Shown in pieces: positions 40,587 through 50,252 of a stretch of 64,000 nt of DNA; the first letter of the stretch is position 1; each line of letters starts with the position of its first letter. The stretch comes from Candidatus Faecicola pullistercoris (GTDB lineage Bacteria; Bacillota; Clostridia; Christensenellales; CAG-917), in assembly GCA_018714105.1 (NCBI GenBank), contig DVNW01000024.1, positions 1-64,000 of the forward strand, read 5' to 3'. The notes under the pieces were generated by a model. It ran no database searches and had not been told where the DNA came from. It saw only the letters and a program-made list of their open reading frames with translations. Position numbers and translations under genes: made by a program.

Positions 40587-42416
40587 TCAGTCGGTTGCCT
40601 GCGCCTTGAATCTGGCTTTCAGACGCAATTCTTTGTTGAGTATGGATTTTCTTATTCTGAGCGATTTGGGCGTAACTTCCAAAAGTTCGTCGTCGGCGAT
40701 AAATTCCAGACATTCTTCCAGGCTGAAAACGCGGGGCGATATAAGTCTTAATGCGTCGTCGCTTCCGCTTGCCCTGGTATTGGTCAGGTGTTTTTTCTTG
40801 CACACGTTCACGGCAATATCGCCGAGTTTGGGCGAGTAGCCCACAACCATGCCTTCGTAAACCTGAGTTCCCGGAGTAATAAACAGCACGCCTCTTTCCT
40901 GTGCGTTAAACAGGCCGTAAGTAACGGCTTCGCCCGTTTCGAAAGCCACCAGCGAGCCCGTGGTTCGGCGCGGTATTTCGCCTTTATAGGGCTGATACTC
41001 GAAGAATATCGAGCTCATAATGCCTTCGCCCTTGGTTTCGGTGAGAAACTCGTTTTTATACCCGAACAGACCTCTGGACGGTATATTGAATTCCAGACGC
41101 ATGCGGTTACCCATGGGCTGCATATGCACGAGGTCGCCTTTGCGTTGTCCCATCTGGCTCATAATGCCGCCCACGCAGTCCGAAGGGACGTCCACTACAA
41201 GTTTGTCCACGGGTTCCATAATGGTTTCGCCCTGTTTTTTGTAAAGGACTCTGGGCGTGCTTACGGCAAATTCGTAACCCTCGCGGCGCATGGTTTCGAT
41301 AAGAATGGAAAGATGCATTTCTCCTCTGCCGCAAACTTTGAAACTGTCGGTCGAGTCTGTATCTTCCACCCTCAGCGATACGTCTTTCAAAAGTTCCCTG
41401 TAAAGGCGGTCTTTCAATTGACGAGTAGTAACAAATTTGCCTTCTTTTCCCGCAAACGGGCTGTCATTGACCGAAAACGTCATTTCAACCGTGGGTTCCG
41501 ATATTTTAACGAAGGGCAGCGGTTCGGGAGAAAGGGGAGAGGAAACGGTATTTCCTATATTTATATCCTCTATGCCCGAAATGCAAACGATATCGCCCAC
41601 ACTCGCTTTTTCTACGGGTACGCGTTTAAGGCCTTCTATCTGATACAGGTTTACCAGCTTGCTTTTATGCTGCGCCACACGGCCGAAATAGTCCGAAACC
41701 ACAATTTCGGTATTTGGAGCCGCAAAGCCGCTTTCTATTCTTCCGATGCCTATTCTGCCGACGTAGTCGTTGTAGTCGATTGAGGAAACAATCATCTTAA
41801 AGGGTGCGTTTTCGTCGCCTTCGGGCGGGTCGATATAGTTTACGACGGTATCGAAAAGGGGTACGAGGTCCTTGCCCGGAGTATCGAGGTTAAGTGTGGA
41901 AGTTCCCTGTCTGCCGCTGCAATATACGATGGGGCTGTCGAGCTGTTCCTCGTTGGCGTTAAGGTCCAAAAGAAGTTCGAGTATTTCGTCAACCACTTCT
42001 TTCGAGCGCGCGTCGGGGCGGTCGATTTTATTTACGCAAATAATGATTTTCAGGCCCAGATCCAAAGCCTTGCCCAGAACGAAGCGGGTCTGAGGCATAG
42101 GCCCTTCGACGGAGTCCACGAGAAGCAACACGCCGCTGACCATTTTAAGTACTCTTTCTACTTCGCCGCCGAAGTCGGCGTGGCCGGGAGTGTCGATAAT
42201 ATTTATTTTCACGTCGCGGTAGTGGACGGCGGTATTCTTGGCGAGAATGGTAATGCCCCTTTCTCTTTCGAGGTCGTTGCTGTCCATAACTCTTTCTTCG
42301 ACCTGTTGGTTGGCTCTGAAAGTACCGCTTTGTTTAAGCATTTCGTCGACGAGCGTGGTTTTGCCGTGGTCGACGTGAGCGATTATGGCTATATTCCTGA
42401 GGTCTTTTCTTATCAA
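40587..42416 (-). CDS. typA: ribosome-associated GTPase TypA/BipA
   Basis: 609-residue translational GTPase related to EF-G that binds ribosomes under stress. G motifs: [10 protein letters not shown], the switch region [20 protein letters not shown] and NKIDRPDA, followed by EF-G-like domains and the TypA C-terminal domain. The frame is open to 42449, but the best start is a TTG at 42416, with CGGAGA 9 bp upstream, giving the usual N-terminus [17 protein letters not shown]. No ATG is available there. Confidence 0.95.
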   Translation of the reverse strand: MIRKDLRNIAIIAHVDHGKTTLVDEMLKQSGTFRANQQVEERVMDSNDLERERGITILAKNTAVHYRDVKINIIDTPGHADFGGEVERVLKMVSGVLLLVDSVEGPMPQTRFVLGKALDLGLKIIICVNKIDRPDARSKEVVDEILELLLDLNANEEQLDSPIVYCSGRQGTSTLNLDTPGKDLVPLFDTVVNYIDPPEGDENAPFKMIVSSIDYNDYVGRIGIGRIESGFAAPNTEIVVSDYFGRVAQHKSKLVNLYQIEGLKRVPVEKASVGDIVCISGIEDINIGNTVSSPLSPEPLPFVKISEPTVEMTFSVNDSPFAGKEGKFVTTRQLKDRLYRELLKDVSLRVEDTDSTDSFKVCGRGEMHLSILIETMRREGYEFAVSTPRVLYKKQGETIMEPVDKLVVDVPSDCVGGIMSQMGQRKGDLVHMQPMGNRMRLEFNIPSRGLFGYKNEFLTETKGEGIMSSIFFEYQPYKGEIPRRTTGSLVAFETGEAVTYGLFNAQERGVLFITPGTQVYEGMVVGYSPKLGDIAVNVCKKKHLTNTRASGSDDALRLISPRVFSLEECLEFIADDELLEVTPKSLRIRKSILNKELRLKARFKAQATD

Positions 42417-42510
42417 AACAAACAATCTCCGTAACTCGGTATTTCGCAAGTATTATATATTTATTATTTAATAAAATCAAATAAATGAAGGGGGATAAGG
42501 CGAAAAAAAT

Positions 42511-42536
42511 AAAAAAACGCCCGACTTTTGCGGGCG
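42511..42536 (-). terminator. intrinsic terminator of the hydrolase gene
   Basis: On the minus strand CGCCCG/CGGGCG with a 7-nt loop, followed by T7. It lies 17 bp after the stop at 42553. Confidence 0.8.
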
Positions 42537-42552
42537 CGCGCGGGCATTTAAC

Positions 42553-43491
42553 TCAAAGGGAGCCCGAAAAAAGTTTATCCGCGAAATCGGCAACCTGTTT
42601 CATGGCGAATTCGGCTTCCGGAATCAGCTTGCCGAACAGGGCGTATACGTGGAACATTCCTTCGCCCACCACGAGCGAGCAGTCCACGCCCGCTTTTTTC
42701 ATCTTTTCGTAAACGGTAAGGGAATCGGAATAAAGCAGTTCGTGCGAGCCGACGGTTATGATGGAGGGAGGGAAGCCTTCGTAGTCGCCGAAAACGGGCG
42801 ATACGTACGGACTCATTCTGTCGGCGTCAAGGCAGAAAGCATACACGCCGAACGACTGAAAAGCCCTTATCTGGTCGCCCGACAGTGCGGAATCGCCGCC
42901 GAACATGGGGTCAAGATTGAAATTGGTTTCGTAAGAAGAACCCGAACCCGTCATATCGGTCCAGGGCGAAAAGAGCATGAGACCGCGCGGAAGTTCGCGT
43001 CCCGAATCTTTCAGTTTGAGGCACATCGCGAGAGCCAGGTTTCCGCCGGCGGAATCGCCTCCGACGAGAATATTTTCGGGTAGATATCCCTCGTCGATAA
43101 GTTTCTGCCAGCCGTCGAGGGCGTCTTCGAGGGCGGAGGGAAACACGTATTCGGGGGCGAGGCGGTAATCGAGCAGCGCCACGTCGGCATTATGCGCTAT
43201 GCGGCTGTATTTACGTATTCTCAGACGGTATAAATCGGACAGATTTTGTATGTAGGCTCCGCCGTGAAGATAATATACGAGAAATTTGTTTTGGTTTTTT
43301 TTGCATTCGTACATTTCTATTGCGGCGTTTTCGAGAGGAATAACCCGCTTGTTGAATCCTTTCGGGCCGCCGTACACCGAATTTTTGTTGAGGCGTTGCA
43401 ATTTTGCAACGGGGTCTTTACAGACCTCGGGGTTGATACTGAAATATTTTTTAATAACCGAAGTAAAAAACCGTCCTCTTAATGATGCCAT
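42553..43491 (-). CDS. alpha/beta hydrolase, hormone-sensitive-lipase type
   Basis: 312-residue carboxylesterase-like enzyme without signal peptide. The oxyanion motif is YYLHGGAYIQN (HGGA instead of the usual HGGG), the nucleophile elbow is GDSAGGNLALA, and the acid and His are in DADRMSPYVSPVFGD and GEGMFHVYALFG. Substrates would be short acyl esters. SD GAGGT. It follows the small cupin gene by 9 bp on the same strand, so the pair is probably co-transcribed. Confidence 0.88.
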   Translation of the reverse strand: MASLRGRFFTSVIKKYFSINPEVCKDPVAKLQRLNKNSVYGGPKGFNKRVIPLENAAIEMYECKKNQNKFLVYYLHGGAYIQNLSDLYRLRIRKYSRIAHNADVALLDYRLAPEYVFPSALEDALDGWQKLIDEGYLPENILVGGDSAGGNLALAMCLKLKDSGRELPRGLMLFSPWTDMTGSGSSYETNFNLDPMFGGDSALSGDQIRAFQSFGVYAFCLDADRMSPYVSPVFGDYEGFPPSIITVGSHELLYSDSLTVYEKMKKAGVDCSLVVGEGMFHVYALFGKLIPEAEFAMKQVADFADKLFSGSL

Positions 43492-43500
43492 ACCGTTACC

Positions 43501-43794
43501 TCATTTAATAAATACGCAAAGCCAAACGGTAGAATCTGCCGTTTGTTTAACTCTGTGCAAAGTACCTTTTTCTATTAACAAACAATCGCCTTCGTTCAGC
43601 GAAACGGAGGAGCCGTCCTGAAATTCCAGAACGCCTGCGCCTTTAAGAACGGACACCCATTCGTCCTCGTCCTGAGTCATAAACGGAGTATCGTTGCCGG
43701 GCGAAAAAATTTTTTCGATTCTGACGTTTGCGCGGCTTAAAACGAGTTCGGAAACTTCATAATCCGCACGCGGAAATTCAAACAGATTTTTCAT
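43501..43794 (-). CDS. small single-domain cupin protein
   Basis: 97-residue cupin with the conserved PGNDTPFMTQDEDEWVSVLKG strand cut here to its key part (DEDEWVSVLKG), GSSVSLNEGDCLLIEKGTLHRV and a short C-terminal strand. Similar proteins bind a metal and small ligands; function unknown. The frame is open to 43830, but the promoter -35 and -10 lie inside that extension, so the ATG at 43794 is the start. No SD is seen and the -10 box is 7 bp from the ATG. Confidence 0.82.
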   Translation of the reverse strand: MKNLFEFPRADYEVSELVLSRANVRIEKIFSPGNDTPFMTQDEDEWVSVLKGAGVLEFQDGSSVSLNEGDCLLIEKGTLHRVKQTADSTVWLCVFIK

Positions 43795-43801
43795 ATCTAA
43801 T

Positions 43802-43830
43802 ATGATACTACAAAATCGGCTTGAATACAA
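43802..43830 (-). promoter_or_regulatory. sigma-A promoter, possibly leaderless, for the cupin-hydrolase pair
   Basis: Minus strand TTGTAT (43825-43830), 17 bp, TATCAT (43802-43807), then 7 bp to the ATG at 43794. Transcription would start at or within a base or two of the start codon. Confidence 0.65.
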
Positions 43831-43928
43831 CCAAAAGAATTATTTTAAATAAGAAGACAAAATCTGACAATTTTATGGCAAGAACGAACAATATTTTTTA
43901 AAACGGAGGGATTTAATGCCCAAATTAA

Positions 43929-43957
43929 TTGTGGATAATAAAAAAATATGGTATATT
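43929..43957 (+). promoter_or_regulatory. sigma-A promoter for the first GPH symporter
   Basis: TTGTGG (43929-43934), 17 bp, TATATT (43952-43957). It contains a perfect DnaA-box match (TGTGGATAA, 43931-43939) overlapping the -35. Confidence 0.6.
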
Positions 43958-43985
43958 TTTATTATTAAGTTTAAGAGGACGATAT

Positions 43986-45590
43986 ATGACCGACAGCAAG
44001 AAGTATTTGAACACGCCCTTAAAAACCGGCGAAATAGTTACCTATTCGCTGGGTTCGCTGGGCAGAGAAATCAGCAACAACTGTATCAACGTATTCTTTT
44101 TGGTATACCTAAACATCTACGTCGGACTGAACGCGATAGTGCTCACGGTGGCGTTTGTGCTTGCTAAGTTATGGGACACGATCAACGACCCGATGCTTGC
44201 GACTCTTATAAACAATACCAAAAGCGGCAAATGGGGGCGTTTCCGTCCCTGGATGGCGGTAGGCGCGTTGCTCAACACGGTATCGCTGATATTGATGTTC
44301 ACGCCGCTCGGGGCTGACGCGTCCACGGCAGGAAAATATTTTTATTACATATTCATGTACGTGGTATGGGGCATGACCTTCACTATGGTAGACGTACCGT
44401 TCTGGTCCATGATACCCACCATAGCCAACACCACGGACGAGCGCAACAAGGTAAGTTCTTTGTCCAAGCTGGTAGGCGGATTCGGCGGATTCGTAATCTC
44501 GTCGATAGGCACGTCGCTTATTCTGCCCGGGTTCGAGTCGTACGAAAAGGGCTATCTGGTACTCGGTATCAGCGCGGGCGCCATGATGTTCTGCTTCATG
44601 TCGGTAACGATACTGTGCAATCGCGAGAAATACGAAATACCCAACGAAAAAGTAGGCCTCAAAGCCATTTTCGAAATGTTCAAAAGCAACGATCAGCTCG
44701 TGGCATACGCCATATCCTACGTGCTGTTCGTATCCGCAACCACGATAGCGCTGTTCCAGATACTGTATCTGTTCGTATACTGCTATCCCAACGGCTTCAA
44801 CTATTTCAGCAACGAGTTCAGTTACACTGTATTTACCGTAGTGGCTTGTACGGGGCAGGGCATAGCGATGTTCTTCTACAGTCTGCTGACCAAAAAGATT
44901 CCCAGGGAAAAGATATACGGAGCCAACTATTTCATGGCCGTTGTGGGAATGGCGGGACTGTTCTTAATCTTCTTTATTCTGCAACCCGGCAATTATTGGC
45001 TTAACACGGTAATCGTGGCGTTGGCCGGTGCCTTCCTTATGACGGCAAACGGGCTTAACCAGATAGGTTCTACCGTTATGATAGCCGACGTAGTCGATTA
45101 CGGCGAGTGGAAGACGGGCAGGCGCGGAGACAGCGTAGTATTCAGCGTACAGACACTGCTCACCAAATTCGCCGGGACGATAGCGATGCTCATACTCGGT
45201 ATAGGTATCGAGGTAGCCGGGCTTCCTAAGGTATCCGAAAGATACGATACCGAACTCGGCAAGGTAATTCAGGAATTTGTCGACAACAACGGTCACGTGG
45301 TAGATTTTACGGCGGGGACGGGAGCTCTTACCGTACTGCGGGTATTCATGTTCCTCGTACCCATTCCGCTTTGTATAGCCGGGTACATAGTTTATAAAAA
45401 GAAATATGATCTTTACGGCGCCAAATACGACAATATCAAAGCCGAAATCGAACAGCGCAGGCTTGCGTGCGACGCAGTAGGCGCGGGCGAAGAAATAAGC
45501 GCCGAGGAAGCTTCCGACGCGATAACCGAAAGCGCGGCCGCAGAGGTTCAAACCGAAGAAAAAGCCGCCGGGGAAGCTGCCGACAAATAA
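43986..45590 (+). CDS. GPH-family sugar:cation symporter (1)
   Basis: 534-residue, 12-TM secondary transporter of the glycoside-pentoside-hexuronide (MelB-like) family. Family features: KLWDTINDPMLATLI with the Asp residues of the cation site, GKWGRFRPWM, and ADVVDYGEWKTGRRGDSVVFS. The C-terminal 60 residues are hydrophilic and rich in Glu and Ala. SD AGAGG before the ATG at 43986. The sugar is not predictable. A second GPH gene follows after a terminator hairpin. Confidence 0.9.
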   Translation: MTDSKKYLNTPLKTGEIVTYSLGSLGREISNNCINVFFLVYLNIYVGLNAIVLTVAFVLAKLWDTINDPMLATLINNTKSGKWGRFRPWMAVGALLNTVSLILMFTPLGADASTAGKYFYYIFMYVVWGMTFTMVDVPFWSMIPTIANTTDERNKVSSLSKLVGGFGGFVISSIGTSLILPGFESYEKGYLVLGISAGAMMFCFMSVTILCNREKYEIPNEKVGLKAIFEMFKSNDQLVAYAISYVLFVSATTIALFQILYLFVYCYPNGFNYFSNEFSYTVFTVVACTGQGIAMFFYSLLTKKIPREKIYGANYFMAVVGMAGLFLIFFILQPGNYWLNTVIVALAGAFLMTANGLNQIGSTVMIADVVDYGEWKTGRRGDSVVFSVQTLLTKFAGTIAMLILGIGIEVAGLPKVSERYDTELGKVIQEFVDNNGHVVDFTAGTGALTVLRVFMFLVPIPLCIAGYIVYKKKYDLYGAKYDNIKAEIEQRRLACDAVGAGEEISAEEASDAITESAAAEVQTEEKAAGEAADK

Positions 45591-45602
45591 GTACAGCGTT
45601 GC

Positions 45603-45626
45603 AAACCGCCCCGCATGGGGCGGTTT
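45603..45626 (+). terminator. hairpin between the two GPH genes
   Basis: AAACCGCCCC/GGGGCGGTTT with GCAT loop and a short T-run. It ends 17 bp before the next ATG, so it acts either as a partial terminator or as an intercistronic stem. Confidence 0.7.
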
Positions 45627-45643
45627 TGATATACGGAGAAATT

Positions 45644-47086
45644 ATGCAAAAACTCAGATTTGCCGAAAAATTCAATTACGGTCTGGGAGACCTGTCGGCC
45701 AACATAATGTTTTCGGCCATAAACTTTTATCTTTTATATTTCTTTGTAAACGTTGGCGGCCTCAACGCGGGACTTGCGGGAGTGATATTTATAATTGCGC
45801 GCGTGTGGGACGCCGTAACCGACTATTTTATGGGGCGCATATCGGATAAGACGGTAAGCAAATACGGCAAGCGCAGGGTATATATGCTGTTCGGAGCGGT
45901 GCCGTACGGCCTGAGTTTCGTACTGTTGTGGCTTACTCCTTTCGGAGAGAACATGCAGGCCGCAAAATTCGTTTACTACACTCTTGCCTATATGCTTTAC
46001 AACACGACTTGGACGGTGGTATATATTCCTTACAGCGCGCTGACGGCCAACATAACTGACAATTACGACGAGCGCACCTCTTTAAACGGCGTGAAAATAG
46101 CGCTTGCCAACGTGGGAATAATTCTCGGCGCGGCATTGTTTTCTCTGTTTGCAGAGGGCACGGGAAGCCTGTTTTACGCAGCGCTCGGCAGCGTTAAAAA
46201 GGCGTATGCGCTTGCCGGCGCGGTATTCGGCGCGGTAGCCCTGATAATAATGTTTATATGCGCTTACAACGTAAAAGAGCGGTTTGAAAGCAGCGAAACT
46301 AACGATAAACCCTTTTTTAAGACGCTTAAAGAGTTTTTTAAACTTAAAGAATTCCGTAATACGATGGCGTATTATCTGCTGAGCATGGTAGGGTTTGACA
46401 TTATAATGGCGGTATTTATGTTCTTTATAAACTACTCGCTCAATTTCGGCGCTAATCCCGACAGCCTTATGGGTATGATATTTGTCGCGATACCTCTCGT
46501 AATGGCGATATTGACGGCGGCGCTCTGGGTAAAACTCAGCAAAAAATTCCAAAAGCACAAGGTATATCTTGCAGCATGCGTGTATATGTTCGTCGTGTTG
46601 CTGTTCGCGGTAATAGTTCCCGCGGAAAACGTGCTGACGACGGTGTTGCTGTGCGTGTTTGCGGGTGCGGGGATGTCGGCCATACAGATATTGCCTTATG
46701 CCAGCGTACCCGACGTGGTCGAAGTGGACGAATACGTCAACGGAGTAAGGCGGGAAGGCGCTTATTATGGAATAACTCAGTTTATGTATAAAATCGCTTC
46801 GGGCGTTTCGGTGGCCCTTGTCAGTCTTATTCTTGAACTGTGCGGCTATGTGGAAAGCGACACGGGCGAGTTTATACAGCAGATTCCTTCCGCGCTGACC
46901 GCCATAAGAATCGTACTCGGCGTTATACCCGGCGTAATCTTTCTGGTATCTGTAATCTTTGCGTATCGGGCCAACATGAACAGGGACCGTTACGAAAAGA
47001 TACTGGCCGAGCTGGAAGCGCGCAAAGCGGAAAACGCCGCCGCAACGGACACCGAATCAACCGGCAGCACGGCCGAACTTCGGTAA
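45644..47086 (+). CDS. GPH-family sugar:cation symporter (2)
   Basis: 480-residue, 12-TM MelB-like transporter: FNYGLGDLSANIMFSAINF, ARVWDAVTDYFMGRISD (cation-site Asp), GKRRVYMLFGAVPYG and VPDVVEVDEYVNGVRREGAYYG. SD CGGAG. Different enough from the upstream gene that it probably moves another glycoside. No glycosidase sits beside it, although a GH30 enzyme lies 11 kb away. Confidence 0.9.
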   Translation: MQKLRFAEKFNYGLGDLSANIMFSAINFYLLYFFVNVGGLNAGLAGVIFIIARVWDAVTDYFMGRISDKTVSKYGKRRVYMLFGAVPYGLSFVLLWLTPFGENMQAAKFVYYTLAYMLYNTTWTVVYIPYSALTANITDNYDERTSLNGVKIALANVGIILGAALFSLFAEGTGSLFYAALGSVKKAYALAGAVFGAVALIIMFICAYNVKERFESSETNDKPFFKTLKEFFKLKEFRNTMAYYLLSMVGFDIIMAVFMFFINYSLNFGANPDSLMGMIFVAIPLVMAILTAALWVKLSKKFQKHKVYLAACVYMFVVLLFAVIVPAENVLTTVLLCVFAGAGMSAIQILPYASVPDVVEVDEYVNGVRREGAYYGITQFMYKIASGVSVALVSLILELCGYVESDTGEFIQQIPSALTAIRIVLGVIPGVIFLVSVIFAYRANMNRDRYEKILAELEARKAENAAATDTESTGSTAELR

Positions 47087-47106
47087 AAACGGTAAAAAAG
47101 CGAAAA

Positions 47107-47131
47107 AAAAGCCCCGCGCCGCGGGGCTTTT
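47107..47131. terminator. bidirectional intrinsic terminator
   Basis: AAAAGCCCCGC/GCGGGGCTTTT with loop GCC, between the convergent GPH (+) and membrane-hydrolase (-) genes. Confidence 0.9.
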
Positions 47132-47144
47132 AATTTATCTGTTA

Positions 47145-48683
47145 TTACAGAACGTCGTCTTTGTATTCTTCATAAATCTCGGGAAGAAAAGAGGCCAGAT
47201 TAGCGTATTCCATCATGCAGTGAACGCCTGTCGCTTTGGCCTGTCTTTTACTGAAGAACAGGGATTTTACGGGTTTCAAATTTATAAATTTACCAATAGC
47301 GTTATCGTTTGTGATATCCTTGCCTACCCAGAATCTGCTTGCCAGCACAAGCCCGTTGTCCGTCTGTTTGGCAAAATGAATCATATACGTATGATTGAGT
47401 TTTCCTTTCAGTATACCCACTCTGGCAAAGACGGCCCAAACCACGCCTTTACCGAACATATCCTCGCAGTCGAAGCCGAGTTTGTCGCCCGGAAGGAAAT
47501 TAATGGCCAGTCGTGTTTTTATGCCGACTTTTTCTACGGGATAATGCACGCTCTCGTCCATATTCGTGCTTATGGAGAAGTGTTCGTCAGGGAACCATAT
47601 TTTATAGCGCAAATCGGCTTTCGGGTGCCATTTGAACCACCATTCCAGCATTTGCGGCGTAACGTCGGGCATAGGTGTAAAATTAGCCACGAAGTAACCG
47701 CCGTCCGGCAGTTTTGCAAAGCCTCTGAGCCCGATACTCCGTTCGTCGTAAACGGATTCGGGGTTGCCAAGGTCGCAGGCAAGCTCGGCAGGCAGCTCGC
47801 GCATGGCGTCGGCGGCCGTTTTTTTATAAACGGGCATGGGCCTGTCGTAATATTTGGAATACGGAATTTTCCGTTCTTGTTCGGTAAGCGGCATAAAAGG
47901 CAAAACGTCTCCTTTCAGTTTATTGTATCTTAGCTTAAACAGCAGTCTTGGCACGAGGTAATAAACGCACCACAGGAATACGGCAAACAGTATTACGTAA
48001 TCCAGCAGATAATGTATGTGCGTTATTTCAAACGGCAATTCGCTTTCGTGAAGGAAAAACGCGTTTTTGCCGGGCACTATAAACAGATTTCCTATTTCGG
48101 CATACGTGAGCAGCAAGGCGAACCCGCCCAGAAACAGCTTGACGTTTTTGGGCACGATTTTGAAGTATCCCGAAGCGATATGCCATACCGAGCCGACGAA
48201 CAGACAGCCGTGCATGTAAATACTTGCCCACACTTCCGTATTGCCCGAAACCACGGCGTCGGCATAGTACGGAGCGGAAGCAAACTTTTCGGCATAAAAA
48301 TCCAGCCACATATCGGGGAACAACAGGCACGAACAGGTCATTACCGTACCCGCCATAAGGCCCAGCACGTAGGCGGTATCTTTAAAGGATTTTATGTTAA
48401 AAAGTGCAACTAACGGCAAAACGTAATAGCTTATGGAAGAAGGATTCCACGGAATTATCCAGCGCAGCTCGGAGTGGTCGTAAAAAATCTGAATGGAAAA
48501 GATATTTAGCTGATACAGCAATAAAATTCCCAAAACAATTTTCCCCGCAATAACGCCGGCTTTTTTGTTTTTTCTGAAAATAACAGCGCCGCCTACGGCA
48601 AGCAAAACGAGCAGAAAAAACGAAAGTATAACCGTAACTTTGTTGACGGGAATACCTCCGGGAAGATACTTAAAAAAAAGCAT
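47145..48683 (-). CDS. YwaF/TMEM164-like membrane protein fused to a DAPG-hydrolase-like domain
   Basis: 512-residue fusion. Residues 1 to about 265 form roughly seven membrane helices like the YwaF/TMEM164 family (including WIIPWNPSSISYYVLPL and HIHYLLDYVILFAVFL). After a linker the C-terminal part (about 320-512) resembles the PhlG-type DAPG hydrolase family, which cleaves C-C bonds in acylated phloroglucinols. It has WWFKWHPKADLRYKIW (from residue 346), PDEHFS, and HCMMEYANLASFLPEIY with an H488-x3-E492 pair, like the zinc-binding His/Glu pair of PhlG. The substrate is unknown, and a PhlG reaction is not implied. Monocistronic, with terminators on both sides. Confidence 0.7.
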   Translation of the reverse strand: MLFFKYLPGGIPVNKVTVILSFFLLVLLAVGGAVIFRKNKKAGVIAGKIVLGILLLYQLNIFSIQIFYDHSELRWIIPWNPSSISYYVLPLVALFNIKSFKDTAYVLGLMAGTVMTCSCLLFPDMWLDFYAEKFASAPYYADAVVSGNTEVWASIYMHGCLFVGSVWHIASGYFKIVPKNVKLFLGGFALLLTYAEIGNLFIVPGKNAFFLHESELPFEITHIHYLLDYVILFAVFLWCVYYLVPRLLFKLRYNKLKGDVLPFMPLTEQERKIPYSKYYDRPMPVYKKTAADAMRELPAELACDLGNPESVYDERSIGLRGFAKLPDGGYFVANFTPMPDVTPQMLEWWFKWHPKADLRYKIWFPDEHFSISTNMDESVHYPVEKVGIKTRLAINFLPGDKLGFDCEDMFGKGVVWAVFARVGILKGKLNHTYMIHFAKQTDNGLVLASRFWVGKDITNDNAIGKFINLKPVKSLFFSKRQAKATGVHCMMEYANLASFLPEIYEEYKDDVL

Positions 48684-48762
48684 ATAAATCCTCCTGACTA
48701 ACGTACCTCTTTTTAAATTATAGCATAATTAAAATAAAAAACAATCATTATCGGCATATATA

Positions 48763-48794
48763 AATTAAAAGCGCCTCCGAGGGCGCTTTTAATT
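48763..48794. terminator. bidirectional hairpin downstream of the Wzz-like gene
   Basis: 13-bp perfect stem AATTAAAAGCGCC/GGCGCTTTTAATT with a 6-nt loop, 19 bp after the stop at 48814. Confidence 0.85.
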
Positions 48795-48813
48795 AAAGGA
48801 AATAGGTTTAAAA

Positions 48814-50211
48814 TCATTCTTTTGCGTTTTCCGCCGCAAAGTCTGATGTATTCGCGGCTTTTTTCGCGCGCCTCGCTGCGAAAATGCCGCGGGCTATTAT
48901 ACCGGCTATAATACCTGCGATAACAAACAGCGCGAACAACAAGAGCCAGGGAGTGGAAGATGTGGAAATCATAGCCGCCGCATTAGACACCGAAATCGCC
49001 CTTGTGCCTTCCGCGCTGTTATATTGCAGCATGGCGTTGTTTGCCCGCGCAAGAGCGGACGAAGCAGAGGCAATGAGCGAGGTAAGAGAGTTTTCGACGT
49101 ATTCTGTCTTTTCGGGTTCTACGGACGCCGTGGACGCGATAATGTTAAGAAGGTTGGTATAATTCGTATTCTGCGCCGACAGCTGCTCTATTTCGCCGCT
49201 TAGCGCGGACGCCTGCTTAAACATATCGTTGTATATTTCAGAAGTGGCGATAGTTACGGTGGTATTTATGCCCGTGTTTACGGTAGGATATTTATACGCG
49301 TCGATGAGCGCCTGCAGGGTGGAAAGAGTTTCTTTTTTGGAAGCAATCTGTGCGGTAAGATTATCCAGACGGTATTGCAGGAAATCCTTCGTGGCGTCTA
49401 TGTCCTTCAGAACGCCGTTGGAGGCTATATAGGACGAGAGTTTGTCGCAGTTATCCTGCAGTACGGCAAAGCTCGAAGCCAGTACCGAGAAAGAGAAGTT
49501 TTCGGACGAAATAAAGTCGGGTGCCTTTGCGGCATATTTAGTAATGGCGGAACGCGCGGCCGAAAGCTGTAACGATAATGAATCGGCCATTTCGAGATAA
49601 TCGGCGTCGTAGTCCGAAATATCCGAAGGTAAAGCAATATCGAAAGCGGTAGTTCCGAAGTAAGCGGTTTTAAACGAAGAAATAAAGGCTTTGGCGATAT
49701 TGTCGGCGATAAGCAAAGCGTCGTTCTCGCTTATTTTTGCGCAATCCACAACCACGTTGAACCGGGTAGGAACAAATTTAATGGCGTTAAACTGTTCCAG
49801 CGTAAGCTCGCTGTTTTCGGAAACCGAATTGAGGACCTTCTGTATCGAAGAGGGAACCACGGCCTTGACGGAAACGGCGTCAGCCACGTCTGCAACGGAG
49901 TACTTTTCGTTCAGGCGGGAATTTTTCAGTGCGTCGGTGATATTCGAAAAGCTCACGATGGACTGCGAGTCAAAAGCCGAGCCGTCGGGATTTTTGCCGT
50001 TTTCCGCACCGGAGTATTCCAGCGAAACCGTGCTTACAGCATAAGACTGCTTGGTCGACGTTTCCCATATCGTACCGAATATAGCGGCGATGATGGCAAA
50101 TACTATGACGCCTGCCGCCACGAAGGGAAGATACTTTTTTACTATATCCCATATTTTTCTGAAAGTTATAATTTCTACCTGTTGAGCGCTTTGAGAGTTG
50201 TTTTCGTTCAT
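48814..50211 (-). CDS. Wzz-like (polysaccharide co-polymerase) membrane protein
   Basis: 465 residues with two membrane helices (about 31-53 and 425-447) flanking a long Ser/Ala-rich, alpha-helical extracytoplasmic region with coiled-coil stretches (around 255-370). This is the topology of Wzz/CapA-type chain-length regulators; a clear Wzz signature and a BY-kinase motif are absent, so the call is by topology. Cytoplasmic ends carry charged tails. The downstream membrane gene (50253) lies 41 bp away on the same strand and precedes it in transcription. Confidence 0.6.
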   Translation of the reverse strand: MNENNSQSAQQVEIITFRKIWDIVKKYLPFVAAGVIVFAIIAAIFGTIWETSTKQSYAVSTVSLEYSGAENGKNPDGSAFDSQSIVSFSNITDALKNSRLNEKYSVADVADAVSVKAVVPSSIQKVLNSVSENSELTLEQFNAIKFVPTRFNVVVDCAKISENDALLIADNIAKAFISSFKTAYFGTTAFDIALPSDISDYDADYLEMADSLSLQLSAARSAITKYAAKAPDFISSENFSFSVLASSFAVLQDNCDKLSSYIASNGVLKDIDATKDFLQYRLDNLTAQIASKKETLSTLQALIDAYKYPTVNTGINTTVTIATSEIYNDMFKQASALSGEIEQLSAQNTNYTNLLNIIASTASVEPEKTEYVENSLTSLIASASSALARANNAMLQYNSAEGTRAISVSNAAAMISTSSTPWLLLFALFVIAGIIAGIIARGIFAARRAKKAANTSDFAAENAKE

Positions 50212-50252
50212 ATCGTTCTCCTTGATAGTTGCAAATTCCGACCGTGCGGAAA

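Noticed and set aside
43931-43939. Perfect DnaA box in the GPH symporter promoter
   Set aside because: A single 9-base match is expected by chance about once in this length of DNA; no cluster around it.
43916-44167. 83-codon frame with a GGAGGG SD upstream of the GPH symporter
   Set aside because: It begins inside the symporter promoter region and overlaps the real gene out of frame for 180 bases; no recognisable protein. The SD could be a remnant.
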